Made by a program: the position numbers and the translations under genes. Below the pieces are notes generated by a model. It was not told the DNA's origin. It did not search any database and saw only the letters and a program-made list of their open reading frames with translations. A stretch of DNA of 33,543 nucleotides, taken from assembly GCF_003429565.1 (NCBI RefSeq), contig NZ_QUAK01000094.1, forward strand, positions 24,612 through 58,154, given 5' to 3'. Positions 7,726-17,461 of the stretch are shown here, in pieces. Origin of the DNA: Streptomyces triticagri (lineage in GTDB: Bacteria; Actinomycetota; Actinomycetes; Streptomycetales; Streptomycetaceae). The first letter of the stretch is position 1; each line of letters opens with the position of its first letter.

Positions 7726-8326
7726 GGGCCGTGCCCCCTTCCTCGGTGCGGACCGACCGCTGCTCGGTACGGGCCGCCCCCCGCTCGCGCAGCACCGCGG
7801 CGGTGCGCAGACACCAGTCGCGGTGCTCCCGCTCGAAGGCGAGGCCGCGCAGACAGGTCAGATACGGGCCGATGCGCGTCCCGGAGCGCAGGAACTCGTC
7901 CTCGTCGAGGGCGCCGCGCATCTTCACCAGCAGGGAGTCGAGCAGAGCGGTCTTCGCCTCGGCGGCGGACGCCCGGTCCGTCAGTTGCTCGATGAGCGTG
8001 CCGCTGTCGATGCGATCGGCGGCGTGGATCTTGACGAGCAGATCGTCGCGGATGAACGAGGGCTTCGACGTCGCCGTGGCGAACGCCTCGAGCTCGGCGA
8101 AGCCGGCGTCGGTGACGTGGAAGAGGCGCTTGTTGGGCCGGGTCTCCTGGACGACCTGGCGGCCGGCGATCAGGCCCTCGCGCTCCAGCTTGGCCAGCTC
8201 GGCGTACAGCTGCTGGGGCAGGGCGTGCCAGAAGTTCGCGACGCCGATGTCGAAGGCCTTGGCCAGCTGGTATCCGCTGTACTCGCCGTCGACGAGCGCG
8301 GCCAGTACCGCATGTCGCAGGGCCAT
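7712..8326 (-). CDS. PadR-family transcriptional regulator
   Basis: This is a 204-aa regulator. The N-terminal winged helix (residues 1-80) reads MALRHAVLAALVDGEYSGYQ, then QLYAELAKLEREGLI and a beta wing with TRPNKRLFHVTDAG. A C-terminal helical Vir/AphA-like dimerisation domain follows. ATG 8326 is chosen because the PadR fold starts exactly there and GAGGAG lies 7 nt upstream; the open frame extends further but only into promoter DNA. It forms an operon with the SGNH hydrolase and is divergent from the NTF2-like gene at 8493. A 36-bp palindrome at 8388-8423 is its probable operator. PadR proteins usually respond to phenolic acids or drugs; the ligand here is unknown. Confidence 0.92.
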   Translation of the reverse strand: MALRHAVLAALVDGEYSGYQLAKAFDIGVANFWHALPQQLYAELAKLEREGLIAGRQVVQETRPNKRLFHVTDAGFAELEAFATATSKPSFIRDDLLVKIHAADRIDSGTLIEQLTDRASAAEAKTALLDSLLVKMRGALDEDEFLRSGTRIGPYLTCLRGLAFEREHRDWCLRTAAVLRERGAARTEQRSVRTEEGGTARAES

Positions 8327-8387
8327 CGGCGGGCTCCTCGGTGTCGGTGGCGGGCCCTTCCACTTTCGGGCCGTCGGGTGCATCATC

Positions 8388-8423
8388 GTACTCAAGAATC
8401 TGACTAGTCAATTTATTGAGTAC
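8388..8423. promoter_or_regulatory. 36-bp palindromic operator upstream of PadR
   Basis: The outer arms GTACTCAA (8388-8395) and TTGAGTAC (8416-8423) are perfectly inverted around the perfect 10-bp palindrome TGACTAGTCA (8401-8410), both sharing centre 8405.5. Only three of 13 outer pairs mismatch. The site is the AT-richest stretch of the gap and lies between PadR and the NTF2-like gene, so PadR binding and control of both is the natural reading. Confidence 0.7.
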
Positions 8424-8492
8424 GAGTGTGAGGGCAAGGGCGAGGACGAGTACGAGCCGTGCTCGGAGTGCCTGACCGGAGAGCGGGAGACC

Positions 8493-8939
8493 ATGGACGA
8501 CAGCGCAAGGACGACGGCCGCACGTTTCCGCACCGCCGTCGAGAAGCGTGAACTCGGCGCGCTGGACGAGCTGTTCACCGAGGACGTCCGGCTCTACAGT
8601 CCGGTGAAGTTCACGCCGTTCGACGGCCGCCCCGCGGTACTCGGCCTCTTCGGCGTGCTGCTGCGCACCTTCGAGGACTTCCGCTACGTAGGGGAGTTCG
8701 AGGGCGCCGCGGAGACCGGCCGCGACGGCAGCCGGGCGGAGTCGGAGATCCTGATCTTCCGGGCCAGGGTGGACGGGAAGGAGATCCACGGCATGGATCT
8801 GCTCCAGTTCGACGAGGCGGGCCTGATCAAGGAGTTCACGGTGATGGTCCGCCCGCAGTCCGCCGTACAGGCGCTGGGCCAGGCCGTCCTCACGGGGCTG
8901 ATCGCGGACGGCCTGGCACCGGAGCCCGGCACCGCGTAG
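8493..8939 (+). CDS. NTF2-like / SnoaL-type small protein
   Basis: This is a 148-aa cone-shaped NTF2-fold protein. The N-terminal helix ARFRTAVEKRELGALDELFT leads into EDVRLYSPVKFTPFDGRPAV. A curved sheet follows (SEILIFRARVDGKEIHGMDL), then FDEAGLIKEFTVMVRPQSAV. Proteins of this pattern are annotated as nuclear transport factor 2 family and include isomerases, hydrolases and carriers, so the fold does not give the reaction. ATG 8493 follows GGAGAGCGGGAGA. It is divergent from PadR/SGNH and presumably controlled by the same palindrome. It converges on the UvrA-like gene 5 bp away. Confidence 0.85.
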   Translation: MDDSARTTAARFRTAVEKRELGALDELFTEDVRLYSPVKFTPFDGRPAVLGLFGVLLRTFEDFRYVGEFEGAAETGRDGSRAESEILIFRARVDGKEIHGMDLLQFDEAGLIKEFTVMVRPQSAVQALGQAVLTGLIADGLAPEPGTA

Positions 8940-8944
8940 GGCGC

Positions 8945-11344
<2,400 letters not shown>

Positions 11345-11983
11345 GCGCGTTGTCTCTCCCTGTGATCGTGCGGTCCGCGTGATCGTGCGGACCGCGCTCG
11401 CGGACGCATCGCCGGGCCCCGCGGCGCATGGATCGCGGCGCGGCTGCGTCGTGCGGCCCGTGCCCCACACGGTATGCGGGCCCGGGCAGCGCGCGCTTCT
11501 CGAATCCTGATCCTTGGGGAGGGGGGTGGAGGGGCGGAGGGGGAGCGTACGGGTCCGTCGGGCCGGGGTGCGGCGGCCGAGCAGCCCCGGTACGAGTACG
11601 GCGGGCACCGCGAGATGCATCAGAGCCAGGGCGGTACGGGTGCCGCCGGACATACCCGCGCCGGTGAGCGGGAGGAACGAGACGGCCAGCACGAGCAGAG
11701 CCGCGGCGACCCACACCTGACGGGATCGCCGGGTGAACCGCTCGAGGACCGCGAGGACCGCCCATCCCGCCGCGCCGATGGACAGGGACACCATGGCCAC
11801 CGGTAACAGGCCTATCTCCAGGGTCTGTCGGGAAGATCCGTCGCCCTCGGTGATACGCAGGTCCTGCCCGAGGAGCGGGTCGGCGACAAGCCAGACGGCC
11901 AGGGCGGCGCCCGCGGCACCGAGCACCGATGCGGTCCTGCGCCGGCGCCGGGTGGGCGCGAGGTCTTGCGTCGCGGCCGTCAT
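11345..11983 (-). CDS. DUF6069-like membrane protein segment without its own stop codon
   Basis: ATG 11983 overlaps the TetR stop as ATGA, with GGCGGAG upstream. The frame encodes four hydrophobic helices at about residues 18-37, 57-80, 88-107 and 115-133, with VWLVADPLLGQDLRI between helices 1 and 2 and a basic VLERFTRRSRQ loop. This matches my recollection of DUF6069 proteins, small four-helix membrane proteins of ~140 aa. After residue ~140 the frame continues without a stop through ~75 Pro/Arg-rich, unstructured codons into the UvrA-like protein. Either the stop has been lost, giving a membrane-tethered fusion, or termination relies on something I cannot see. It was probably once a separate gene in a TetR-DUF6069-uvrA operon. 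Confidence 0.6.
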
Positions 11984-12609
11984 GCGGACTCCGCCGGGGG
12001 CGGGGTGGTCAGGGCGCCGTGGAGGAAGACGTCCACCAGTTCCGCCGCGGTGAGCTGGGGCTCGTCGTCCTTGCGGGGCTGAGTGAACAGCAGCCCCAGG
12101 AAGAGCGCGGCGATCTGCTCGGCGGGCAGACGCAGCGAGCCGTTGTCGGGCGCGAGGAGCTCCGCCACCGAGGCGCGGAGGGTGGCCAGGGACTCGTCGC
12201 GGCCCGCCCCCCTGGGCTGTTCGCCGGATCGCCCCTCGCGTCTGCGGTGACCGGACGCGTGCAGCGAACCGACCACCATGCCGATGCGGGCGAGGTGGGC
12301 CTGCAGGGCTTCCGCGGCCTCCGACAGGCGGCCGGCCAGAGGCTGTTCGAGCGAGATCGAGCCCAGCTCACGGACCGCGTGATCCGGTCGTACGGCCTCG
12401 GCGACGCAGGCCGCGAGCAGCTCATCCTTGTCCGCGAACACCCGGAAGACCGTGGCCTCGCCGATCCCCGCGGCGGCCGCGATCTTGCTGGTGGTGACGG
12501 CCGCTCCGTACTCGCCGATCAGCGGGATCGCGGCCTTGATGATCATCTCGCGCCGCTGCTCGGGGCTCATGCCGGGGGCTCGGCGGCGGGGGGTGGGTGA
12601 TGTTGTCAT
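11980..12609 (-). CDS. TetR-family transcriptional regulator
   Basis: This is a 209-aa repressor. The HTH at about residues 18-65 reads QRREMIIKAAIPLIGEYGAA, then SKIAAAAGIGEATVFRVFADKDELL. The helical ligand domain follows. The stop overlaps the next start (ATGA), placing it first in an operon with the DUF6069-like segment and the UvrA-like gene. Two palindromes sharing GAGTGAGTRCTCACTC lie directly upstream, between this gene and the divergent methyltransferase. It probably represses itself and both flanking units in response to a DNA-damaging or intercalating compound; the compound is inference from the UvrA2/DrrC neighbour. Confidence 0.92.
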   Translation of the reverse strand: MTTSPTPRRRAPGMSPEQRREMIIKAAIPLIGEYGAAVTTSKIAAAAGIGEATVFRVFADKDELLAACVAEAVRPDHAVRELGSISLEQPLAGRLSEAAEALQAHLARIGMVVGSLHASGHRRREGRSGEQPRGAGRDESLATLRASVAELLAPDNGSLRLPAEQIAALFLGLLFTQPRKDDEPQLTAAELVDVFLHGALTTPPPAESA

Positions 12610-12620
12610 GGCTCGACAGT

Positions 12621-12671
12621 ACGGAGTGAGTACTCACTCCGTCACGGCTGGAGTGAGTGCTCACTCCAGCC
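12621..12671. promoter_or_regulatory. Two TetR operator palindromes
   Basis: At 12621-12642 a perfect 22-bp palindrome is built on GAGTGAGTACTCACTC with flanks ACG/CGT. At 12646-12671 perfect 12-bp arms (GGCTGGAGTGAG / CTCACTCCAGCC) flank a TG centre. The centres are 27 bp apart. Both lie in the 101-bp gap between the divergent TetR and methyltransferase genes, where two TetR dimers would shut off both promoters. Confidence 0.85.
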
Positions 12672-12710
12672 CTCCATGCGACGCTGAGTCCACCGGGAAG
12701 GAGAACCGAC

Positions 12711-13574
12711 ATGGCCACGCACCCGACGGCAGCGGAGCAGCCCGACAACACCGCGGTACGGACCGCCCTGTGGCGCGCCGCCCACCTCCGGCTCGACCCG
12801 CCGCCGCACGTACTCGAGGACGAGATCGGGCTCAGGATCGCGGACCCCGGGGACGACTGGCTGCGACGGCCGGACATGGACCCGGACACCACCCGCGGCT
12901 TCCGGGCGTCCATCGTGGCCCGCGCCCGTTTCATCGAGGATCTGATCGCCGAGCAGGCCGGCCGCGGCATCACGCAGTACGTCATCCTGGGCGCAGGCCT
13001 CGACACCTTCGCCCAGCGGCGGCCCGAGGTCGCCTGCCGCCTGCAGATCTTCGAGATCGACCAGCCGGGCCCGCAGGCCTGGAAGCGCCGTCGCCTCGCC
13101 GAGCTCGGCCTCGGCATCCCGGACGGACTGCACCTGGTGCCGGTCGACTTCGAGGCGCACGAGGACTGGCTGCAGAAGTTGACGGAATCCGGCTTCGACC
13201 CGGGCCGGCCGGCGGTCGTCGTCTCGACCGGCGTCACCATGTACCTCACCAAGGAGGCCACCGCGGCGACGCTCCGCCAGGTCGCCGGACTCGCGCCCGG
13301 CTCGCTGCTCGCGCTGACCTTCCTGCTGCCGCCCGAACTCATCGACGCCGCCGACCGCCCCGGCCTGCGCAGGAGCAAGGAGGGCGCGCAGGCATCGGGC
13401 ACGCCGTTCATCAGCTTCTACGCGCCGGACGAGATGCTCGCTGCGACCCGCGAAGCAGGCTTCGCGGACGTGCGGCACGTGTCGGGCGCCTCGCTCGCCG
13501 ACCGCTACTTCGCCGACCGGCCGGACGGCCTGCGCCCTTCGAGCGGCGAGGATCTGGTGCTTGCGACCGCCTGA
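12711..13574 (+). CDS. Class I SAM-dependent methyltransferase (LCMT / TIGR00027-like)
   Basis: This is a 287-aa methyltransferase. The SAM-binding motif is YVILGAGLDTFAQRR (about residues 89-103), the hallmark of the leucine carboxyl methyltransferase-like family expanded in actinobacteria. It is followed by the acidic strand end QIFEIDQPGPQAWKRRRL and VVVSTGVTMYLTKEAT. ATG 12711 follows GGGAAGGAGA at the right distance. It is divergent from the TetR/UvrA operon across two palindromes, so it is probably induced with it. A small-molecule O-methyltransferase acting on a drug is possible; the substrate is not known. Confidence 0.9.
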   Translation: MATHPTAAEQPDNTAVRTALWRAAHLRLDPPPHVLEDEIGLRIADPGDDWLRRPDMDPDTTRGFRASIVARARFIEDLIAEQAGRGITQYVILGAGLDTFAQRRPEVACRLQIFEIDQPGPQAWKRRRLAELGLGIPDGLHLVPVDFEAHEDWLQKLTESGFDPGRPAVVVSTGVTMYLTKEATAATLRQVAGLAPGSLLALTFLLPPELIDAADRPGLRRSKEGAQASGTPFISFYAPDEMLAATREAGFADVRHVSGASLADRYFADRPDGLRPSSGEDLVLATA

Positions 13575-13598
13575 AGGGGCACGGCGCCACCGGGCTGT

Positions 13599-14669
13599 CT
13601 ACGGCTCCGTCACGTCGGCGACGACGCAGCTGATGTTGTCGGGGCCGCCGGAACCGTTGGCCAGGGTGATCAGTTCGCGTACAGCCTGGCGGGGGTCGTC
13701 GGTGTCGGTGAGTACCTGCCGGATCTCGTCGGCCGGGACGACCGTCGACAGGCCGTCCGAGCAGAGCAGGTGGCGGTCTCCCGGCCGGGCGTCGTACAGG
13801 CGCATGTCGGGCGTGGCATCCGCTCCGGGGCCCAACGCCCGTATCAGGAGCGACCGCTGGGGGTGTGAAGCGGCTTCCTCCGGGGTGAGGCGGCCTGCGT
13901 CCACCATCGCCTGCACTCTGGTGTGATCGTGCGTGATCTGGAACAGCTCTCCGTCGCGCAGGAGATGGACGCTGGTGTCTCCGATGTGGACGAGTGCCAA
14001 CTGCGAACCGGTCCAGAGCATCGCGGTGAGCGTCGTACCCGCGTCATCGGGCGCGGAGGCGGCGGCGATGCCCTGCACGGCCTGCTTGGCCTGTTCGACT
14101 GCCTCCTCCAGGACGTTGAGCAGGTTGCCCGCAGGGATGCCGTCGGCGTCCAGCTGCTTCAGCGCATCGACCGCCGCCGCGCTCGCGGGGGCGCCTGCGC
14201 TGCCGAAGCCGTCGGCGACGGCGAGCAGTCGGGCGCCGGCGTACGCGGTGTCCTGGTTGCTCTCGCGCACCAGGCCCTGGTCGGACAGGGCGGCGTAACG
14301 GATGGCCAGGGGCTGTGCGTTCGAGGACATGGTCGGGTCCTTCCGTGACAGATGGTCGATGAGGAAGCCGGCCAGATCCCGCCGGGCGGCGGTGTCGGCC
14401 TCGACCTGCGCCCAGAACGCACGGATCTCCCGAGCTGCCGGGCCCGCCTCCAGCGCGCAGACGTGCCGGATACGCGACAGGGGCATGCCGAGGCGCCGGA
14501 GCCAGGCGACGAGCCGGGCCTGTTCCAGCTGTTCCGGTGCGTACAGGCGATATCCGGTCACGGGGTCGACGCGGGCGGGGGTCAGCAGCCCGAGCTCGTC
14601 GTACAGCCGCAGCGCCTTCGGCGAGAGCCGGGACGCCGCCGCGAACCTCCCGATGGTCAGCAACTCCAT
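13599..14669 (-). CDS. MerR-type regulator fused to a PP2C-family phosphatase
   Basis: This is a two-domain protein of 356 aa. Residues 1-~110 are a MerR winged helix (LTIGRFAAASRLSPKALRLY, DPVTGYRLYAPEQLEQARLV, then the dimerisation helix). Residues ~120-356 are a PP2C Ser/Thr phosphatase with SDQGLVRESNQD, AVADGFGSAG, AGTTLTAM, HIGDTSVHLLRDG, LLCSDGLS and GGPDNIS. The metal-binding Asp residues in NQD, ADG, SDG and PDN are kept. ATG 14669 has GAGGAG at the right spacing; GTG 14675 does not. An internal ATG at 14330 has a strong GGAAGGA 8 nt upstream and would give a 243-aa free phosphatase. The fusion suggests transcription output tied to Ser/Thr dephosphorylation, but its substrate is unknown. 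Confidence 0.88.
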   Translation of the reverse strand: MELLTIGRFAAASRLSPKALRLYDELGLLTPARVDPVTGYRLYAPEQLEQARLVAWLRRLGMPLSRIRHVCALEAGPAAREIRAFWAQVEADTAARRDLAGFLIDHLSRKDPTMSSNAQPLAIRYAALSDQGLVRESNQDTAYAGARLLAVADGFGSAGAPASAAAVDALKQLDADGIPAGNLLNVLEEAVEQAKQAVQGIAAASAPDDAGTTLTAMLWTGSQLALVHIGDTSVHLLRDGELFQITHDHTRVQAMVDAGRLTPEEAASHPQRSLLIRALGPGADATPDMRLYDARPGDRHLLCSDGLSTVVPADEIRQVLTDTDDPRQAVRELITLANGSGGPDNISCVVADVTEP

Positions 14670-15022
14670 GCCCACTCCTCCTCATACCGGACGCTCCGCC
14701 CGGCCCCTCCGATGCTGCGGCCTCCCCCAAGGTGAAGGTCAACGAGCTCGAACGGGCCGATCAGGCCGACGAGATCACCCAGGTCGGCCCGTCCACGATC
14801 CCTTGCTGAAGCGCCGCCCCGACCCCGGCTCGGTCCCATCTGCCGCAGCACCACACCCCGGCGGACATGACGCCCGCCTTCGCAGCAGATGATCACGTCC
14901 CGCTGCCCGTACAGGTCACCGGTCGCAGAAGCCATGATCCGGACGCCGGGCCAACGCCACGCTCGCCGCCACGAGTTGCCCGGCCTCGAGCGAACTTCGT
15001 GTGTCGTACGACCGCTTCGCCG
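14670..15022. other. 353-bp gap with no recognised gene
   Basis: This lies between the MerR-PP2C start and the NUDIX stop. Short open frames exist on both strands, but none has a ribosome site and recognisable content together. GATCAGGCCGACGAGATCAC and neighbouring GGTC/GACC motifs near 14758-14790 could fold. The promoter of the MerR-PP2C gene must lie at its left end. I see no tRNA, repeat or insertion sequence. Confidence 0.5.
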
Positions 15023-15514
15023 TCAGGACCGCGTCGTGCGGAACGTGAGGTACCGGTCGAAGGTTTCGTGGCTGTCCGGGGTGAAGCGCCACTCGAGCAG
15101 CGCCGACCGCAACTCCGGCTCGGTGAGCCGGCCGTGCCAGGCGACCTCATCGGGATCGGCGGTCACCTTGTCCGGTACGACGGCTTCGTGCACGCCGAGC
15201 CAGTGCGGGCTCAGACCGCTGCGATTGAGGTACGTGAACAGCAGACGCGGCAGCACCCGGATGCCCAACTCCTCGGCCAACTCCCGTGCGGCGGCCCGTT
15301 CATAGGACTCGCCGACCCCCACGGCGCCACCGACCACAACCTCATGGAGCCCGGGGAAGCGCGACAGCCGCTCCGCCCGCCGGTGAACGACGTACCGCCC
15401 ACGCTCATCACGACACACCGTCACGGCAACCCTGTGCAGCCACCCCTCCCGTACGGCCTGCCGGCGGCTGACCACCCCCACCACCCGATCTCGCCCATCG
15501 ACACGCTCCACCAT
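15023..15514 (-). CDS. NUDIX hydrolase (YfcD/IDI-like)
   Basis: This is a 163-aa hydrolase of nucleoside-diphosphate-linked compounds. The Nudix box GX5EX7REUXEEXGU is complete: Gly63, Glu69, Arg77-Glu78, Glu81-Glu82, Gly84 (AVGVGESYERAAARELAEELGI). The N-terminus MVERVDGRDRVVGVVSRRQA followed by LHRVAVTVC matches the YfcD/isopentenyl-isomerase-like subgroup, which always starts about here. I therefore chose ATG 15514, with GGAGG 8 nt upstream, over longer starts. It is divergent from the VOC gene at 15639. The substrate is unknown. Confidence 0.88.
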   Translation of the reverse strand: MVERVDGRDRVVGVVSRRQAVREGWLHRVAVTVCRDERGRYVVHRRAERLSRFPGLHEVVVGGAVGVGESYERAAARELAEELGIRVLPRLLFTYLNRSGLSPHWLGVHEAVVPDKVTADPDEVAWHGRLTEPELRSALLEWRFTPDSHETFDRYLTFRTTRS

Positions 15515-15638
15515 CTCCTCCGCCTCCGCACCCACACTCCGCACCCTGCCAGAGCCCTCTGACAACGCCACCTCCCGCCGATTCGTGGGACCTCTAGGAT
15601 CTTCGTTCCGGAACTCCACTCGTCGGCCCGGAGGTGCG

Positions 15639-16010
15639 ATGTCTCTGCAGATGAAGTTGGGCGCGATAACGCTCGACTGCTTCGACCCGTCGGCTCTGGC
15701 GGCGTTCTATCAGCAGGCCACCGGCCTTGCGCCCCATCCGAAGTCGAACGCCGATTTCGCCGCTCTCACCTGCGAGGACGGACTCTTCATCGGCTTTCAG
15801 CGGGTCGACGGCTACCGGGCTCCGTGCTGGCCCGGACAGAGCGTTCCCCAGCAACTGCACCTCTGCTTCGACGTGGAGGATCTGGACGAGGCAGAGGCCC
15901 GGCTGCTGGAGTTGGGCGCGGGCAAGCCGGATCACCAGCCGCATGAGGCCGCCAGGGCGCGGGTCCTCACCGATCCGGCTGGTCATCCCTTCTGTATCTG
16001 CCGACGTTGA
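15639..16010 (+). CDS. VOC / glyoxalase-like domain protein
   Basis: This is a 123-aa protein with the vicinal oxygen chelate fold as two beta-alpha-beta repeats: LGAITLDCFDPSALAAFYQQ at the N-terminus and QLHLCFDVEDLDEAEARLLE in the second half, ending DPAGHPFCICRR. Such Glyoxalase_6-type proteins include dioxygenases, resistance proteins and isomerases; the activity cannot be fixed from sequence. ATG 15639 follows GGAGG at 15630-15634. It converges on the SUKH-like gene 33 bp away. Confidence 0.9.
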   Translation: MSLQMKLGAITLDCFDPSALAAFYQQATGLAPHPKSNADFAALTCEDGLFIGFQRVDGYRAPCWPGQSVPQQLHLCFDVEDLDEAEARLLELGAGKPDHQPHEAARARVLTDPAGHPFCICRR

Positions 16011-16043
16011 CAGGGTCGTCCTCGTCGTGCTCCCGGGGTCGAT

Positions 16044-16577
16044 TCAGCGGCAGAGTTCCATCATGGCGTCGTCGAAGCCGGGGAACTCCTGTGTGGCCTG
16101 CTCGATGATGGTCACTGCCGGTGCGCGCCGGTCTGGTGCGAACTGCTCGGCGACAGCTGCCAGTTCATGATCGCGGCGGGGGACCCAGCCGGGTTCGGGA
16201 TCGTGTGCGGTCGCGGCCTCCCATGGCCCGAAGCCGTCGGCCAGCAGCCACAGGAAGGCGGCGAGATTCCGGGCGACGACGCCGGTCTCGCCTTCGGAGC
16301 CGAGGAAGACGATGGGCTGCTCGACCAGTGGCCGACCTGGGCGGATCAGCCAGACTGTGGCGTATCCGCCGGTGCCGTCCTGGCCGAACACGCGGAAGTC
16401 GTCGCCGTTCAGCGCGCCATTGCCGGTCCAGGCCCGGAACCAGTCGGTCGTCTCGTCAGCGGTCAGGAATGATTCGAAGGGTTCGAAGTCGACTCCGTCA
16501 GCGCCGATGCGGTCGAGTCGGACCGCCATGGCAGCCGCCAGTGCCGCCGGGAAATGGAGGTCCTCATCCGCTGCCAT
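16044..16577 (-). CDS. SMI1/KNR4 (SUKH)-like protein
   Basis: This is a 177-aa acidic soluble protein. The middle DFRVFGQDGTGGYATVWLIR, then PIVFLGSEGETGVVARNLAA and FLWLLADGFGPWEA resembles SUKH-superfamily proteins annotated as SMI1/KNR4 in Streptomyces. Many SUKH proteins are immunity proteins for polymorphic toxins, but no toxin gene is nearby, so immunity is not supported. The ATG at 16577 lacks a ribosome site and has TAACCT six bases upstream, predicting a leaderless mRNA. It lies downstream of the Clp-N/HTH gene on the same strand, separated by a 13-bp repeat tract. Confidence 0.65.
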   Translation of the reverse strand: MAADEDLHFPAALAAAMAVRLDRIGADGVDFEPFESFLTADETTDWFRAWTGNGALNGDDFRVFGQDGTGGYATVWLIRPGRPLVEQPIVFLGSEGETGVVARNLAAFLWLLADGFGPWEAATAHDPEPGWVPRRDHELAAVAEQFAPDRRAPAVTIIEQATQEFPGFDDAMMELCR

Positions 16578-16583
16578 GCGAGC

Positions 16584-16589
16584 AGGTTA
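16584..16589 (-). promoter_or_regulatory. -10-like TAACCT, leaderless promoter
   Basis: On the minus strand TAACCT stands six bases before ATG 16577, predicting that transcription starts at the start codon. No Shine-Dalgarno sequence is present. No clear -35 can be assigned. Confidence 0.45.
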
Positions 16590-16631
16590 GCGAGGCAGGT
16601 CGTCCTGTCTCGGATACGTCCGGGCATCATG

Positions 16632-16681
16632 CGGTGCCGACCTCCGGTGCTGACCTGCGGTGCCGACCTGCGGTGCCGGGA
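16632..16681. repeat. 13-bp tandem repeats between same-strand genes
   Basis: CGGTGCCGACCTC (16632), CGGTGCTGACCTG (16645), CGGTGCCGACCTG (16658) and a partial CGGTGCCGGGA (16671) are head to tail. The tract ends three bases before the stop codon of the Clp-N/HTH gene and lies upstream of the promoter of the SUKH-like gene. Confidence 0.9.
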
Positions 16682-16683
16682 AC

Positions 16684-17382
16684 TCAGGTTTCGGCAGGCG
16701 CGGGGTCGAGCGTTGCCGGGTCGAAGCCGGCGTCGGTCAGGACGGCTGCTGCCACTCCGCGGCCGACCCGGGCAAGACCGATCAGCAGGTCCTCGCAGTC
16801 GATGCGGTCGGATCCGTGCTGCTCGGACCGTGCCTCCGCGATGTCGACGGCCTTGCGGGAGTAGGGGGTCCAGGCGATCCGTTCGGCCGCCTGGGAAGCC
16901 CCCATGCTCAGCCGGGTTCCGACGGACTGGTGGACCGTTTCCGGTGAGACGCCGGCGGTTCCCAGGAGCCGAGTGGCGCTGTTGTCCTCCGCGGTCAGCC
17001 CCCAGAGCAGGTGCTCGGTGCCGATGTAGTTGTTGCGGTGGTGCACCGCCGCCTGCTTGACGTGGACCATCGCCTGGCGGAGGTCGTCGGTCATCTTCTC
17101 GGGGCTGTAGCGCTTGTGCGGGGCGTGGAAGCGTTGCTGGACCGCTTGCCGGGTCACCCCCAGGGACGCGCCGATGTCCGTCCATGAGTTGCCGTGCATC
17201 CGGCAGTGCTCGACGTAGTCCTCGACCAGGTCGTCTGCCATGGCTTGTAGTTCGCCTGCGAGTTCGGCGGCGACCGTGAGCAGGGCGAGCCAGTCGGGCT
17301 GTTCCTGTCCGCCGGGGCGGTGTGCGGTGTCGCATCTCCGGTCGACTTCCGCGATGAGATCGTCCAGGTCTGGAAGAGTCAT
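16684..17382 (-). CDS. Clp N-terminal repeat protein with HTH
   Basis: This is a 232-aa protein with no AAA+ ATPase domain. Residues ~30-90 hold a helix-turn-helix-like segment (NSWTDIGASLGVTRQAVQQR, about 66-85). Residues ~95-155 form one Clp-N repeat (AVHHRNNYIGTEHLLWGLTA) and ~172-228 a second (YSRKAVDIAEARSEQHGSDR, then EDLLIGLARVG). In ClpA/ClpC this double repeat binds adaptors and substrates, so a DNA-binding version suggests a regulator sensing Clp clients or adaptors; this is inference. ATG 17382 is chosen because the protein family starts with the acidic DLDDLIAEVD helix there. The start codon touches a perfect 51-bp dyad, the likely operator. Confidence 0.82.
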   Translation of the reverse strand: MTLPDLDDLIAEVDRRCDTAHRPGGQEQPDWLALLTVAAELAGELQAMADDLVEDYVEHCRMHGNSWTDIGASLGVTRQAVQQRFHAPHKRYSPEKMTDDLRQAMVHVKQAAVHHRNNYIGTEHLLWGLTAEDNSATRLLGTAGVSPETVHQSVGTRLSMGASQAAERIAWTPYSRKAVDIAEARSEQHGSDRIDCEDLLIGLARVGRGVAAAVLTDAGFDPATLDPAPAET

Positions 17383-17432
17383 GAGGCAAGTACGTCTTGA
17401 CAGTTTTGAATTGTCAAGACGTACTTGCCTCA
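17382..17432. promoter_or_regulatory. 51-bp perfect inverted repeat at the start of the Clp-N/HTH gene
   Basis: 21-bp arms at 17382-17402 and 17412-17432 are perfect inverse copies around a 9-bp centre (GTTTTGAAT). Each arm itself contains CAAG-N5-CTTG (as CAAGACGTACTTG or its complement), and the inner ends form CTTGACA...TGTCAAG, so dyads are nested. TTGACA also reads as a -35 on both strands, and the left arm begins at the first base of the start codon. Two dimers of one regulator could sit side by side. Confidence 0.8.
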
Positions 17433-17461
17433 ATTGGATGTGCCGGAGTGCGTGCTCTTCG

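Noticed and set aside
16044..16577. Toxin-immunity pair based on the SUKH-like protein
   Set aside because: No toxin, WXG100 or polymorphic-toxin gene is next to it.
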